This document shows positions 45,776 through 54,404 of a stretch of 64,000 nucleotides of DNA, in pieces. Source of the stretch: Paenibacillus beijingensis. GTDB lineage: Bacteria > Bacillota > Bacilli > Paenibacillales > Paenibacillaceae. Numbering within the stretch: position 1 is the first letter of the stretch; each line of letters opens with the position of its first letter. The stretch covers positions 186,001 through 250,000 of the forward strand of contig NZ_CP011058.1 of assembly GCF_000961095.1 (NCBI RefSeq), in the 5' to 3' direction. The translations under genes and the position numbers were made by a program. The notes beneath the pieces are model-generated. The model saw only the letters and a program-made list of their open reading frames with translations, was not told the DNA's origin and searched no databases.

Positions 45776-46657
45776 TCAGTTGCTTGAAGCCCCCATTCGT
45801 AAAGCGAACCTTTGCTCTCTCACCCGATCGACCCAACTGAACTCGATTGCCGAATGCTCTTTTAGCTGAACAGATTTATCATGCCATATCATATCGAGCT
45901 TGCGCAACCCGTCCGGCTGCAGATCGATAGTTGCAATTCCGCTATACATTTGACTGTTCAAATAAATCATGACTTCATACGTACCTTCCGCCGGCAGCAT
46001 ATAATGTCGATCAACTTGAATATTCGCACTCACCCCGCGCTTTGAATCGTTGTTGAACGAATAAATTTGACCTCTCGTCGTATATAAACCGCCCAAATAG
46101 TCGGCGATCCGCTTCACTTCACCTGACCGCAGCAATTCCCGGATCATCGTTGAACTGATTTTCTGCTTCTGATGGTCCATCCGGGGGACGATATGCACCC
46201 GGTAAAAACCTCCTCCATCCGCTTCAAGCGTGTTCGCGTTTCCGCTTCCCTTGTCTCCGTAAGTGAAATCGAACCCGACAACGGCATGCTTGACGTTCAG
46301 TCGCAGCAAATAACGGTCCGCAAATTGTCGCGGGGACAAGCTTGCAAATTCGCGGTCGAACTTCACGACATAAAAGCGGTCTGCTCCGAGCGAAGCCATA
46401 ACGTCCCTTTTTAATTCCAAGGGCATCAAATAATCGATCTCTCCGCCACTCTGACCCAGCACTTCCCGGGGATGCGGATGAAAAGTCAGCACGGCTAACG
46501 GCATGTTGTGGCGCTTGGCCAACTCCTTAGCCGTCCCAATGACCCGCCGATGCCCAAGATGGACGCCGTCAAAGGAGCCGAGTGCCATTACGCAGCGCTC
46601 TTGTTCAATCGAAAAGAAACCGGAGGAATCAGATTCTGACAAAAAGATGGTCTCCAT
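45776..46657 (-). CDS. FAD synthetase-like protein with degenerate riboflavin kinase domain
   Basis: A 293-residue RibF-type protein. The N-terminal FMN adenylyltransferase half is intact: CVMALGSFDGVHLGHR with the G-x-FDGVHxGH motif, LTFHPHPREVL, and the ISSTMIRELL signature around 165-175. The C-terminal riboflavin kinase half is worn: the PTAN motif reads VSANI and the GTRPTF-type loop is missing. It probably adenylates FMN but no longer phosphorylates riboflavin. It is 28 nt downstream of an acyl-CoA-dehydrogenase-fold flavoprotein in the same direction, suggesting dedicated flavin supply. A housekeeping ribF is presumably elsewhere. Confidence 0.8.
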   Translation of the reverse strand: METIFLSESDSSGFFSIEQERCVMALGSFDGVHLGHRRVIGTAKELAKRHNMPLAVLTFHPHPREVLGQSGGEIDYLMPLELKRDVMASLGADRFYVVKFDREFASLSPRQFADRYLLRLNVKHAVVGFDFTYGDKGSGNANTLEADGGGFYRVHIVPRMDHQKQKISSTMIRELLRSGEVKRIADYLGGLYTTRGQIYSFNNDSKRGVSANIQVDRHYMLPAEGTYEVMIYLNSQMYSGIATIDLQPDGLRKLDMIWHDKSVQLKEHSAIEFSWVDRVREQRFALRMGASSN

Positions 46658-46685
46658 GCATCTAACCCTCCTTTGGTAGTACCGC

Positions 46686-47906
46686 CTATTCGAGCCAAGG
46701 CAGTCCGATCAACGTTTTTCCAATCCAGTCGCGCAAAATCTCGTTTGTCGGCCCCATTACCGCGCCCGCGCGTCCGTCCCGCATATACCGTTCGACACCT
46801 CCGCGCAAGTAACCCCGGCCGCCCGAAATTTGCAGTGCTTTGTTGGTGACATCAATGACGATGTCGGCAGCATGCGTTTTTAATTCCCACAGCGGATACA
46901 AACACGTATCCAGCCCAACTCCTTTTGCAGTCGTCTCGTCCATCTTCTCGGCTACGCGGTACAGCATGCTTCTTGCGCTGTCGACCAAAATTTGCGCCTT
47001 GGCCATTTCATGGCGGATGACCTGGTAGCTTGCAACCGATTGGCCGGTATCGCGATGAACCTTTTTCTTCGCCTGCTCGACCGCCATACTGATTGCTCCC
47101 TGCGCAATTCCGACCCAGCAAGCGCTTGACCCGAGCAAGAAGAACGGATCGATAACGGTATCGTTGTAAAATCCGGCTCCGCCTTCATCGCCCAGCCGGT
47201 TATAAGCAGGCACGAAAACATCTTTATATTTCATCGGACCGCTGTTGTTTCCGCGCAGCCCAAGCGCATCGAACGGAAACGCTTCGACTCCCGGCTGATC
47301 GTTCTCGACGATCAAAAACATTAACGGATCGGATTTTGTGCTGTCCGGAGAGTTCGTTTCGACAATATACCAATCCGCCTGACCTGCGCTGGTGACGAAC
47401 GATTTGTCCGCATTGAGCAAATATCCTCCGCTAGTCCGGGGCGCTTTGCTGACGACGTTCCAGAAGTGACTGCCTGTCGCCGGTTCGCTAAAAGCTAAGC
47501 CTCCGATTTCTCCGCGCGCAACTTTAGGAATATACCGCTGTCTCTGTTCTTCCGTTCCGGCCGCAAACAGCGTTTGAACCGCTGCGGTGTGCATCACCCA
47601 CACCATTGTGGTGGAAGCGCAATATTGGGCAAACGTTTCGGCAAGCACTGCAAACCCGGAACAACCGGTACCGAGTCCGCCGTATTGTTTCGGAACGGTA
47701 ACTGCGCCGAAACCGGCATCAGCCAGTGCCTGCAGACTGACTTTCGGATAGACCCCTTCCCGGTCGGAAATATCGGCGTTCGGGCGGAGAACCTGCTCGC
47801 CGACAAGCTTTGCTTTCTCCCGCATATCTTCATATCCAGGGATGCAATTCCACCATGCCGGAACTTTCATCAACAAACTGTCATCGATAACTTTGTCTAG
47901 CGCCAT
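46686..47906 (-). CDS. Acyl-CoA dehydrogenase-fold flavoprotein, probably a monooxygenase
   Basis: A 406-residue protein of the acyl-CoA dehydrogenase superfamily: an N-terminal helical domain, a beta domain (GEIGGLAFSEPATGSHF), and a C-terminal helical bundle (ALQISGGRGYLRGGVERYMRD). In the segment where dehydrogenases have YEGT with the catalytic Glu, this protein reads MGPTNE (about residues 384-389), so that base is absent. That is the pattern of flavin-dependent monooxygenases such as DszC-type enzymes. The ATG at 47906 follows GGGAGAG by 7 nt. Two TTTCCCG-type operators stand upstream, shared with the divergent orphan gene. An amine or N-oxygenase role is inferred. Confidence 0.8.
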   Translation of the reverse strand: MALDKVIDDSLLMKVPAWWNCIPGYEDMREKAKLVGEQVLRPNADISDREGVYPKVSLQALADAGFGAVTVPKQYGGLGTGCSGFAVLAETFAQYCASTTMVWVMHTAAVQTLFAAGTEEQRQRYIPKVARGEIGGLAFSEPATGSHFWNVVSKAPRTSGGYLLNADKSFVTSAGQADWYIVETNSPDSTKSDPLMFLIVENDQPGVEAFPFDALGLRGNNSGPMKYKDVFVPAYNRLGDEGGAGFYNDTVIDPFFLLGSSACWVGIAQGAISMAVEQAKKKVHRDTGQSVASYQVIRHEMAKAQILVDSARSMLYRVAEKMDETTAKGVGLDTCLYPLWELKTHAADIVIDVTNKALQISGGRGYLRGGVERYMRDGRAGAVMGPTNEILRDWIGKTLIGLPWLE

Positions 47907-47984
47907 CCTCGATCTCTCCCTTTTGTTCATGTTCGATTTCATGACAGTATTGTTCCACAGACTTAGGAGAGGTGTCATGTCACC

Positions 47985-48059
47985 TTCCCGTTTATTGGAA
48001 AAGTCAAATATTTAATCTTGAAGAGCTATATTTTTAAATTTTCCCGGTTATGCGGAAAA
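47985..48059. promoter_or_regulatory. Two TTTCCCG-type operators in the divergent 47.9-48.1 kb region
   Basis: TTCCCG-TTTATT-GGAAAA (47985-48002) and TTTTCCCG-GTTATGC-GGAAAA (48039-48059) lie between the flavoprotein (start 47906, minus) and the orphan gene (start 48129, plus). The second is a full match to the pattern TTTCCCG-N7-GGAAA found also at 48921, 56429 and 60766; the first has a spacer one base shorter. Confidence 0.65.
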
Positions 48060-48128
48060 GGTTCTGCGCCAATCGAGCGAGAGAAGCTATAATCATCCTA
48101 CTTTAATAAAGAAAAGGAGCTGTTGAAC

Positions 48129-48911
48129 ATGCATACAACGACAAAGATACATTCAGCCGATTTCGAGCTCTCGGCATGCGGCCGCCCCGCTTCCCTGGAA
48201 CATATTTTTCCCGGATTCAACCGGCTCGACCGCATCGGTTTCGTCGTGCGCCAGCCAGGCGGCGGGATCGGGGCAAGTGCTTTGCTTATGGCCGCTATGG
48301 CTAAGTTTTACGATTTCTATCGAGAGCAGTTGGGCAACAAGCCCGGCCGTTTAAGAATTTACCCCGAATTTTACATCTTTCATGTCGGCGATCGCTATAT
48401 GGATCATTATTGGATGGATATATGGCCGTCTCACAAAGAAGTTGATGTTGCCGATGAAGCTGAGCAAATTCTCGAAGCTATTAACGACCGGGGAATTACC
48501 CGTTTGCTCGTTCCGGACGCAGCGCCTGTAAACACGGTTGCTCTTTACGAGCGTGCTGCCGCAGAAACACTGGACCCATCATCGGCGACTTTTCTCGCCG
48601 AAACGGTCAGCAGTGCGGAAACCCGGATCCTTTCTGCCCTCGCGTATTCTGCCACTGGACGAACGAAGAATGCCGATATTCAAATCGGAAGCTGCCCCGA
48701 AGCCGAAAACTGCGTACTCGCCTCCATTAACAGCTCTCACAAACTAACCGATTCCGAGCGCGAACAGCTTCGAACCAGCCGCCAATTTCTGTATACAGAC
48801 GGGCGCGTAACCGAAACGTATCGACGAATCCCGCTGTCAGATGCGCTTGGCATGCTTACCCCCTGCACCCGCTTAAGCGAGACGACATTAAACTACATGT
48901 TAAACATGTGA
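48129..48911 (+). CDS. Orphan protein of the amine/nitrogen cluster
   Basis: A 260-residue protein that I do not recognise. No signal peptide or membrane segment. Notable stretches are RIGFVVRQPGGGIGASALLM near residue 35, RIYPEFYIFHVGDRYMDHYW near 85 with several aromatic and His residues, and NDRGITRLLVPDA near 125. The ATG at 48129 has AAGGAG 9 nt upstream. Divergent from the flavoprotein and followed by the ammonium transporter; operators stand both before it and after it. A cytoplasmic enzyme or sensor is possible. Confidence 0.65.
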   Translation: MHTTTKIHSADFELSACGRPASLEHIFPGFNRLDRIGFVVRQPGGGIGASALLMAAMAKFYDFYREQLGNKPGRLRIYPEFYIFHVGDRYMDHYWMDIWPSHKEVDVADEAEQILEAINDRGITRLLVPDAAPVNTVALYERAAAETLDPSSATFLAETVSSAETRILSALAYSATGRTKNADIQIGSCPEAENCVLASINSSHKLTDSEREQLRTSRQFLYTDGRVTETYRRIPLSDALGMLTPCTRLSETTLNYMLNM

Positions 48912-48920
48912 ATTTGCTAT

Positions 48921-48938
48921 TTTCCCGAAATTCGGGAA
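48921..48938. promoter_or_regulatory. TTTCCCG-type operator upstream of amt
   Basis: TTTCCCGAAATTCGGGAA contains perfect 8-bp arms (TTCCCGAA/TTCGGGAA) around one central base. It lies 113 bp before the amt start. Confidence 0.7.
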
Positions 48939-49051
48939 GTCCGTATGTAATCAAAGTGTATAAGTAAGTTAATATGATGTCATGTTATATTACACGTTAC
49001 GAATTGGGGTGGCTTTGAGTGAAAAAAAGTTTATGGTTAGGAGGAAGCTCC

Positions 49052-50473
49052 ATGCTTCGACCAACGCGCTGGGTTTGGTTAATGGTTGGCCTATTTTTCA
49101 CCTTTATGTTCAGTTTCCCCGCAGCAGCATTCGCGGCCGGCGAGACGCCGACCATTGATTCCGGGGATACGGCCTGGCTGCTTGTCTCCACCGCGATCGT
49201 GATCTTCATGTTCCTTCCCGGTCTCGCTTTATATTACGGAGGCATGGTTGGACAGCGAAATGTTCTATCCGTCATCATGTTAAACACGAGCAGCATGCTT
49301 ATTATTAGTGTCGTTTGGGTGCTATGGGGGCATTCGCTTGCATACGGCACTGATGTAGGCGGTTGGATCGGGGGACTCGATTATATCGGCTTCAACGGCG
49401 TTGACCAATTGCCATTCGGTTCGCTTACGATCCCTCATATTTTATTTGCGGTCTTTCAAGCGCTGTTTGCCGCAATAACGGTGGCACTGATCGCAGGTTC
49501 CGTCGCAGAACGAATCCGTTTCTCGGCTTGGGTTTTATTTGCACCGATATGGGTGACTCTTATCTACGTGCCGATGGCCCACTGGGTCTGGGGAGGCGGA
49601 TGGCTGTCCAAAATCGGCGGACTCGACTTTGCGGGCGGAACCGTAGTACACATTCTTTCAGGCGTTAGTGCACTGGTCGCCGCAATCATTCTTGGCCCGA
49701 GAAGAACATTCCCGAATCGTACATCTCCCCCTCACAATCTGGTGTTCTTCATGATCGGTGCAATGTGCCTCTGGTTTGGCTGGATGTGCTTCAATGGAGG
49801 CAGCGCACTTTCTGCCGGCAGCTTGGCCGGACATGTCATTGCCACGACACAATTCGCGGCTTGTGCGGGAGGAATTGTCTGGGGAGCAATGGAATGGATG
49901 CTTCGCAAAAAAGCGACCTTATTCGGTACCGTCACCGGAATTATTGCCGGGCTGGTAGCCATTACTCCAGCCGCCGGTTACGTATCCGTCCTTTCCTCTC
50001 TTGTTATCGGAGGAGGCGCCGGCGTTGTTTGCTACTGGGCGGTTAATGTTTTAAAATCCAAACTTAAATATGATGATGTATTGGATGTGTTCGGCGTCCA
50101 CGGAATCGGCGGCATTTGGGGCGCTCTGGCAACAGGAATCTTTGCCAACAAAGAAATTAATTCCGCAGGAAATAACGGGCTCCTTTTCGGCAATCCGATG
50201 CAGCTAGTCCATCAGCTGATCGAGATTGGAGTCGCCGTTCTGCTCGCTTCCGTCGGCACGTTTGTTATATTGAAGCTTATTCAATCGGTGATGCCGATCC
50301 GTGTAACGGAAGAAGAAGAGACGAATGGGCTTGACATCAGCCTCCATGGGGAAGCAGCTTATAATACATTTGAAGCAGGCCGAAGCGAGATGGTAAATCC
50401 GGCTATTGACCAATATGAAGTGAATCAACCTATTGCGAACCAAACAGCATTAGGCAAAAACATGATCGGTTGA
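49052..50473 (+). CDS. amt: Ammonium transporter
   Basis: A 473-residue AmtB/Rh-family channel with an N-terminal signal-like helix and eleven expected membrane helices: GDTAWLLVSTAIVIFMFLPG, ALYYGGMVGQRN (FYGG-type motif), VHILSGVSALVAAI, and GGGAGVVCYWAV near the C-terminal side, with DVFGVHGIGGIWGALATGIF carrying the twin-His pore residue. The ATG at 49052 has AGGAGG 7 nt upstream; the GTG at 49019 is a weaker alternative. The cytoplasmic tail is extended. It is expected to be gated by the PII protein encoded at 56576. A TTTCCCG palindrome is upstream. Confidence 0.95.
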   Translation: MLRPTRWVWLMVGLFFTFMFSFPAAAFAAGETPTIDSGDTAWLLVSTAIVIFMFLPGLALYYGGMVGQRNVLSVIMLNTSSMLIISVVWVLWGHSLAYGTDVGGWIGGLDYIGFNGVDQLPFGSLTIPHILFAVFQALFAAITVALIAGSVAERIRFSAWVLFAPIWVTLIYVPMAHWVWGGGWLSKIGGLDFAGGTVVHILSGVSALVAAIILGPRRTFPNRTSPPHNLVFFMIGAMCLWFGWMCFNGGSALSAGSLAGHVIATTQFAACAGGIVWGAMEWMLRKKATLFGTVTGIIAGLVAITPAAGYVSVLSSLVIGGGAGVVCYWAVNVLKSKLKYDDVLDVFGVHGIGGIWGALATGIFANKEINSAGNNGLLFGNPMQLVHQLIEIGVAVLLASVGTFVILKLIQSVMPIRVTEEEETNGLDISLHGEAAYNTFEAGRSEMVNPAIDQYEVNQPIANQTALGKNMIG

Positions 50474-50526
50474 GAAAAAAGAAACGGATCCCAATGTAAA
50501 ATTATCTATGTATTGAACCTGCCAAA

Positions 50527-50573
50527 AGAACCTCCGACCCCACTATTCTGCAGTGGATTTGGAGGTTCTTTTA
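50527..50573 (+). terminator. Terminator of amt
   Basis: AGAACCTCC pairs with GGAGGTTCT, with an inner CCCACT/AGTGG stem, followed by TTTTA. Confidence 0.85.
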
Positions 50574-50612
50574 TGTAAAATTTTGGGACGAATCATTAGG
50601 GGAGGATAAAGT

Positions 50613-51344
50613 TCATAGGATCATTTTATAGGAAAGTTCCGTTCGGTTCGAGGCGCCTGTCTTGCGGTAGAGGTTTAACAAGTGGGTTTTGACCGTGTTG
50701 ACGCTGATGTAGAGCTGTGCGGATATCTCTTCGTTAGAATACCCTTTTCGGACATATTCCAAAATCTCTTTTTCCTTTCGCGTTAACTGCACTTGAGTAT
50801 TCTCTGCAAAGAACGGTACGGTTTGTTTGTACATTTCCAGACGCTGCGACAGAAACCGTGCAATAAATTCCAATTTCATCACTTCTTCATCACTGAATGG
50901 CGCTTCATTCTTCGACCTTATCAAGTCAATCAGACCCACCACCCTTTGACCGCTGACCAGATATACCGTCATCAAATGATAGTGCTGGTACTTGAGCATA
51001 TAATCGTGGTAGTAGGGGTTTTTCTCATATGCTGCCCCAGGCACGATATCCCGAAGCCTCAATACACGACCTTCCTTAAGCATCGGTGATACAACTTTGG
51101 GCGCCAATAAATCCAGGCTGTAAAAATACTGGTCATATTCTTCGATGGCGCGCTGTTCAATATTACGGGATGTGATGCAGTGGATGCTGAGGTTTTTGTC
51201 ACACGACCAGAGCAAGGATTGTGAGTACCCGAATGTGCTCTCAAATGAAGACAGCCAGTGTGTCAGATCAGGTTCACGATGCGAAGAAATATCATCCATG
51301 AAAGATAAAACTTTCCGCATACTGTCCGGTGACAAGTTCACCAC
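50613..51344 (-). CDS. LuxR family regulator with GAF-like sensor domain
   Basis: A 243-residue regulator. Residues about 1-170 form a PAS/GAF-like or autoinducer-binding-like sensor, and the C-terminal 65 residues are a LuxR/GerE HTH (LTRKEKEILEYVRKGYSNEE, then YISVNTVKTHLLNLYRKTGA). It has a GTG start with AGGAGG 7 nt upstream. It lies convergent with amt inside the amine/nitrogen region and is one of two candidates for the protein that binds the shared TTTCCCG palindromes. Inducer unknown. Confidence 0.87.
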   Translation of the reverse strand: MVNLSPDSMRKVLSFMDDISSHREPDLTHWLSSFESTFGYSQSLLWSCDKNLSIHCITSRNIEQRAIEEYDQYFYSLDLLAPKVVSPMLKEGRVLRLRDIVPGAAYEKNPYYHDYMLKYQHYHLMTVYLVSGQRVVGLIDLIRSKNEAPFSDEEVMKLEFIARFLSQRLEMYKQTVPFFAENTQVQLTRKEKEILEYVRKGYSNEEISAQLYISVNTVKTHLLNLYRKTGASNRTELSYKMIL

Positions 51345-51545
51345 AGCAAATCCCTCCTGAAATCAATATGTAATAAAACCTGACATCATCATAGCATAAA
51401 TTATCTTTAAATCGAAGTGGAAATATTTTCTTGAGTGCCAAGGCAAAATTAGATGTGTATTTCGGCTGATTTCGTTTATATTTTACTAATTTGGATATAG
51501 TGGAATAAGAACAAAGAAACAACGATTTACACACGGGAGTTGCAT

Positions 51546-52067
51546 ATGAATTCTAAAAATGTAAATCCAAACAATAAGGCTGCCTATATGGATCGTTCTG
51601 CATACTTAAGTCGAAATCTATGGTCGGGTATTCTTTTCGGCCTTGGTTTAGTCGCCTTTATAGATGGAGCTGTTTTTCATCAACTGCCGCATTGGCATCA
51701 TTTCTATGATAAAGCAACGAATGAAATTGGCCTCGTTTCAGATGGTTTTTTTCATGCTTTTAGTTGGTTTGCGACGGTTGGATCGTTGTTTATGGTTGCT
51801 GACCTTCGCCGCAGAAGCGCATGGCGGCGAACGAGGTGGGTAGGTGGTATATTCCTTGGGGCAGGGGGATTCCAGTTATATGACGGCATCGTTCAACATA
51901 AACAAATGGAGCTGCATCAGATTCGCTACAACGTGAACATCTTACCCTACGACCTGGTTTGGAACATATCTGCCGTTGTAATGATTGTAGTGGGCTTCAT
52001 TCTCCTGATTCGCACACGAAGTCAATCAAAACAAGCAGGCACTATTGCCGAAAATGCATATGAATAA
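51546..52067 (+). CDS. DUF2243 membrane protein
   Basis: A 173-residue protein with four predicted transmembrane helices and the DUF2243 pattern: FGLGLVAFIDGAVFHQLPHW, FHAFSWFATVGSLFMVADL, GGIFLGAGGFQLYDGIVQHK and HQIRYNV. The clustered His residues (FHQLPHWHHFYD, HAFSW, VQHK) suggest metal binding. The ATG at 51546 has GGGAG 6 nt upstream. DUF2243 genes commonly accompany CtaG-type cytochrome oxidase assembly genes, and one follows here. Confidence 0.85.
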   Translation: MNSKNVNPNNKAAYMDRSAYLSRNLWSGILFGLGLVAFIDGAVFHQLPHWHHFYDKATNEIGLVSDGFFHAFSWFATVGSLFMVADLRRRSAWRRTRWVGGIFLGAGGFQLYDGIVQHKQMELHQIRYNVNILPYDLVWNISAVVMIVVGFILLIRTRSQSKQAGTIAENAYE

Positions 52068-52116
52068 TTACCTCAAATACGGTACTGGGAGCTACATTCA
52101 TCACACGTAAGGAATT

Positions 52117-52866
52117 TTGCCCCAGCTTATCTTATCATTACCGTTTGTGATGGTATTGATTGCTTATCTTGTTGCGGTTGTTACATCCAATCGTCGAAAC
52201 AAGTTATGCCCAATGTACCGTACCGCCTTCTGGGTAACCGGTGTTTTCTGCGCCGTCGCTGCTGTTGCAGGGCCTCTAGCTGATCGCGCGCGCATGGATT
52301 TCACAACCCATATGCTCGGTCATCTGTTCCTTGGCATGGCGGCTCCACTTCTTATGGTGCTAGCTGCCCCGGTGACTCTTATATTACGGTCTCTCAACGT
52401 AAGTTCGGCACGCCGCTTTTCGCTCTTCTTAAGAAGCTGGCCCATACGAATTATTAGTGACCCTATTGTTGCCTCCACCCTCAATGTCGGGGGGCTATGG
52501 GTACTTTACACAACCAACTTATATACGGCGATGCAGCAAAACATGCTTCTGCATATGGCAGTGCAAATTCATGTATTCTTTGCCGGTTACCTTTTCACGG
52601 TGTCTATGATCTCTATTGATCCGACACCGCACCGGACGAGCTTCGTTTACCGTGCCGTCGTACTAGTTACGGCATTGGCCGGTCACGGTATCCTCTCCAA
52701 GACGATTTATGCCAAGCCGCCTGCCTGCGTTCCTGCAGCCGAGGCGGAAACAGGCGGCATGCTAATGTATTACGGTGGCGATGCCATTGAGCTTCTTTTT
52801 ATCTTTATTCTTTGTTTGCAATGGTTCATAGCCACCAGGCCTCGAGCTAAAGTTGACCGTGGGTAG
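52117..52866 (+). CDS. Cytochrome c oxidase assembly (CtaG/CaaX-type) membrane protein, N-terminus interrupted
   Basis: A 249-residue, roughly seven-helix membrane protein of the caa3-type oxidase assembly family (THMLGHLFLGMAAPLLMVLA, NMLLHMAVQIHVFFAGYLF, GGMLMYYGGDAIELLF). It can start at TTG 52117, which has AAGGA 4 nt upstream. However, an in-frame ATG at 52060 that overlaps the DUF2243 stop (ATGAATAA) reads through MNNYLKYGTGSYIHHT to a TAA at 52108-52110 and then GILPQLI. The original N-terminus has probably been cut by a nonsense change, possibly CAA to TAA. The core is intact. Confidence 0.75.
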   Translation: MPQLILSLPFVMVLIAYLVAVVTSNRRNKLCPMYRTAFWVTGVFCAVAAVAGPLADRARMDFTTHMLGHLFLGMAAPLLMVLAAPVTLILRSLNVSSARRFSLFLRSWPIRIISDPIVASTLNVGGLWVLYTTNLYTAMQQNMLLHMAVQIHVFFAGYLFTVSMISIDPTPHRTSFVYRAVVLVTALAGHGILSKTIYAKPPACVPAAEAETGGMLMYYGGDAIELLFIFILCLQWFIATRPRAKVDRG

Positions 52867-52922
52867 CATATTGGGTCAATAAATAATGGCAGGCACCCTA
52901 AGGTTCCTGCCTGCAAAATTAG

Positions 52923-53690
52923 TTACAAGCGATAAAGTTTGCGGTACCCCAGTTCCTTTGAGATGAGATGAGCATATTTTTTAAGATAAAAGCTGATTTT
53001 CTCAATATTTTCAGATGTAAACCGCTGCGTCGGGCCTGCACAGTTCAGAGAGCCGATAACCGTATTCTCGTAAGAGAAGATCGGAGCTCCGATGCCTGTC
53101 GTTCCTTCGGTAGCCTCTCCCGAGGTTACGGCATAGCCCTGTTCACGTATCTGTTCCAGTTCTTTGTCTATAAACTCGCGGGTCAGCGGTTTCAAGGACG
53201 AGACGGAAGACCAGTCCACATCCGCTAATATTCTCTCTCTTGTTTTTTGCGGCAGGTAAGCCAGTATAACCCGGTTTGATGCGCCGATAAACAGCGGCAG
53301 CCTTAACCCTATCGGCTCGGATATTTTCAGGGCTTGGGAGGAATCGATGCTGTCAATATAGACACCTTCCATATTTTCCCTCATGGCCAAATAGACGGTT
53401 TCTTTCGTTTGTTTCGACAGTTCCTCCATGAACGGTCTGGCGGTTGATCTCAGCATTAAACTGTCTTGCATTAGGAACCCGTACTTCATCATGCATAAAC
53501 CGAGTTTATACTTTCGGGTCTTGTTATTTTGCGAAACAAATCCATGCTGAGATAAAGAAACCAAGATTCGGTGCACGCTCTGAACCGGCATCTCAAGCTC
53601 CCTGCTGATTTCGGTGACACTTACCTCCTTTTCATTCCCCTGCGGCACCAGAATGTCTAAAATATTAATCGCTTTAGAAATGACAGACAT
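52923..53690 (-). CDS. IclR family transcriptional regulator
   Basis: A protein of about 255 residues: winged HTH in the first 75 residues (VSVTEISRELEMPVQSVHRI) and an IclR effector domain (LRLPLFIGASNRVILAYLPQ, GYAVTSGEATEGTTGIGAPI). The start is ambiguous between ATG 53699 and ATG 53690; GGGTGG precedes both. A 7-bp inverted repeat at 53769-53789 may be its own operator. It is the second regulator inside the amine/nitrogen region; IclR proteins often control catabolic operons. Confidence 0.88.
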   Translation of the reverse strand: MSVISKAINILDILVPQGNEKEVSVTEISRELEMPVQSVHRILVSLSQHGFVSQNNKTRKYKLGLCMMKYGFLMQDSLMLRSTARPFMEELSKQTKETVYLAMRENMEGVYIDSIDSSQALKISEPIGLRLPLFIGASNRVILAYLPQKTRERILADVDWSSVSSLKPLTREFIDKELEQIREQGYAVTSGEATEGTTGIGAPIFSYENTVIGSLNCAGPTQRFTSENIEKISFYLKKYAHLISKELGYRKLYRL

Positions 53691-53768
53691 GATCCTCATC
53701 CACCCATCGCGTTATATTTTATGACCATTTATCTGTAATTACGAAAAAAATAAAACAATTCAAAAATT

Positions 53769-53789
53769 TATGTTACGTTTTTTAACATA
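53769..53789. promoter_or_regulatory. Inverted repeat upstream of the iclR-type gene
   Basis: TATGTTA-CGTTTTT-TAACATA, perfect 7-bp arms with a 7-bp spacer, about 75-95 bp before the IclR start: a candidate operator. Confidence 0.45.
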
Positions 53790-53830
53790 TCTATGTAATA
53801 CTATTATGAAATATTGGCATGAATTTAACT

Positions 53831-54006
53831 ATCACCCGAACGGGTGATTTTTATCACACCGGTAAGTAGACATTCCAATAAAGTCAAATGGCCGGACAAG
53901 GAAGCTATTCCCCTTGACCGGCCATTTGGTGCATTTAAGATGAATGATTCGAGTCCAAATTCAAATCTTGCTCCAAAAGGAAAGCTGGCGCTTATTGAGC
54001 GCCAGC
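53831..54006. terminator. Three hairpins in the 53.7-54.0 kb gap
   Basis: ATCACCC-GAAC-GGGTGAT followed by TTTT on the plus strand (53831-53852); AAATGGCCGG-A-CAAGG with its complement (53886-53927); and GCTGGCGC with GCGCCAGC (53984-54006), T-rich on the minus strand. The last two fit as terminators of the minus-strand gene at 54027. The first has no evident plus-strand gene before it. Confidence 0.6.
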
Positions 54007-54026
54007 CAGTTTAACGATCCTGTTAC

Positions 54027-54383
54027 TTAAAGGGAAATCGTCGTATAGATGCCCATACCAAGAACAACTAATGAAACTCCGGTACAAAGATACGAATGAT
54101 GCCTGCTGCCCTCCCGTTTTTTCCATGCCATCGCCAGCTGCCTGACGGCAAGATACATACTGATCAAATTCGCGATTACGAGCGCAAGCATGAGCAGTGT
54201 CATCACACTGGAGCCGCTCCCCGACAGATCATGGTGATGCGAATGCATTTTAGAAGCGGCACCCATCAGGAAAGGGGTCGACAGCCAGTGAATGAGATGC
54301 AGAAGCAGAACCGCCAGCAGGGAAACAACGGAAAGAGCGGAATATTTCGATTGCTTACCCATGGAACTCATTTTCTGTATCAT
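54027..54383 (-). CDS. Small His-rich membrane protein next to copper amine oxidase
   Basis: A 118-residue protein with three predicted transmembrane helices (about 20-45, 58-80 and 95-117) and a His-rich loop MHSHHHDLSG between the first two. I know no family name. The start at 54383 (or the GTG just before) follows AGGAG by 7-10 nt. It lies 21 nt downstream of the copper amine oxidase in the same direction, so it is probably co-transcribed. A copper-handling or metal-sensing role is inferred from the His cluster and context. Confidence 0.7.
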   Translation of the reverse strand: MIQKMSSMGKQSKYSALSVVSLLAVLLLHLIHWLSTPFLMGAASKMHSHHHDLSGSGSSVMTLLMLALVIANLISMYLAVRQLAMAWKKREGSRHHSYLCTGVSLVVLGMGIYTTISL

Positions 54384-54404
54384 CACATGAACACTCCTCT
54401 ACGT

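Noticed and set aside
53831..53852. Terminator of a plus-strand gene or a small RNA
   Set aside because: No plus-strand gene precedes it directly and no promoter is evident; kept only as a hairpin.
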